Below are positions 63,768-64,000 of a DNA stretch of 64,000 nucleotides, one piece after another. Position 1 is the first letter of the stretch; each line of letters begins with the position of its first letter. The DNA is from Diphasiastrum complanatum (taxonomy: Eukaryota > Streptophyta > Lycopodiopsida > Lycopodiales > Lycopodiaceae). The DNA lies in the NCBI GenBank assembly GCA_029204225.1, contig CM055112.1, positions 45,038,632 to 45,102,631 of the forward strand. The letters run 5' to 3'. The position numbers and the translations under genes were made by a program. The notes beneath the pieces were generated by a model, which worked only from the letters and a program-made list of their open reading frames with translations, was not told the origin of the DNA and did no database searches.

Positions 63768-63780
63768 GGCTCTGATACCA
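63768..63780 (-). other. Primer-binding site of the Gypsy element
   Basis: - strand TGGTATCAGAGCC, one base from the 5' LTR edge. Same tRNA-iMet-type primer as the other two elements with a visible site. Confidence 0.85.
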
Positions 63781-63781
63781 A

Positions 63782-64000
63782 TATAAAGTCTTAATCCAAA
63801 GATCTTATTCTAACCATGCCAAAACAAGCAACCACAAAGGATGGTGGACAAACCAACCTACCCAATCCTAGATCGAATAGATCTAGCCCCCAAGCTATGG
63901 ATCAATCTCAATGAGGAACGAGGAATCATTCAAGCAACACGTAGCTACCAATCATGCAATCAAGCATACACTAGTGAGGGCCCAATAGGTATACTTATAT
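63782..64000 (-). repeat. 5' LTR of the Gypsy element (partial)
   Basis: Begins TATAAAGTC directly next to the primer-binding site and runs to the window end. It corresponds to the part of the 3' LTR from 58715 to about 58936. Confidence 0.8.

Larger units (their letters stand above)
58715..64000 (-). mobile_element. Degraded Ty3/Gypsy element, cut by the window end
   Basis: Two LTRs in direct repeat: the 3' LTR at 58715-59206 and the start of the 5' LTR at 63782-64000. The primer site TGGTATCAGAGCC reads on the - strand at 63780-63768. The purine tract GGGAGAAGAA lies next to 59206. Internal DNA is only about 4.56 kb. Gag (WWRKLPVKPM, LEGKAS) lies near 62.6-62.1 kb and integrase at 60.5-59.45 kb. 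There is no protease or reverse transcriptase signal between them, so the core is lost or unrecognisable. Many stops throughout. Confidence 0.85.

Overview
The window is plant nuclear DNA. It is AT-rich and intron-rich, with GT-AG splice sites and no bacterial-style operons, and it is crowded with LTR retrotransposon, LINE and hAT-type DNA transposon remains. Two host genes can be assembled exon by exon, and both encode organelle proteins. The long transposon-filled introns suggest a large-genome seed plant such as an early-diverging angiosperm, a tree lineage or a gymnosperm. The species cannot be fixed from the sequence.

Region 1 (1-5.1 kb) holds a two-exon mitochondrial acyl carrier protein gene on the + strand. 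A 4.2-kb intron splits the presequence part from the phosphopantetheine-binding part. Region 2 (5.1-12.5 kb) is intergenic, with a complete non-autonomous hAT-like element and Copia fossils on both strands. Region 3 (12.5-57.4 kb) is one gene, the SET-domain plastid protein pTAC14/PAP7. Twelve exons with matching phases give 590 codons and a stop across 44 kb. The introns hold a rearranged Gypsy fragment and a LINE fragment (15.9-19.3 kb), Copia elements (20.7-23.9 and 27.2-31.6 kb), Gypsy fossils (33.4-33.9 and 39.6-40.2 kb), a nearly intact intron-bearing hAT transposase gene (43.4-47.1 kb), and several small hAT-like elements. Region 4 (57.4-64 kb) is the 3' flank followed by a Gypsy element whose second LTR runs off the window.

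Both host genes are nuclear genes for organelles. The ACP carries acyl chains in mitochondrial fatty-acid and lipoate synthesis. pTAC14/PAP7 belongs to the plastid-encoded RNA polymerase complex. They are neighbours on one strand but nothing suggests a functional unit. Both have TGGGCC/GGCCCA-type motifs upstream.

The most unusual signal is a family of small hAT-like elements. Their interiors are partly conserved, but their terminal and subterminal palindromes come in different versions (built on AATCGCGATT, AAACGCGTTT or GGAACG), and both ends of one copy tend to carry the same version. Other points are compound GT/GA microsatellites at both ends of pTAC14 intron 1, and the loss of the reverse transcriptase core from all four larger LTR elements. 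Everything here was read by eye: no alignments or database searches were run, and family names rest on motif recognition.
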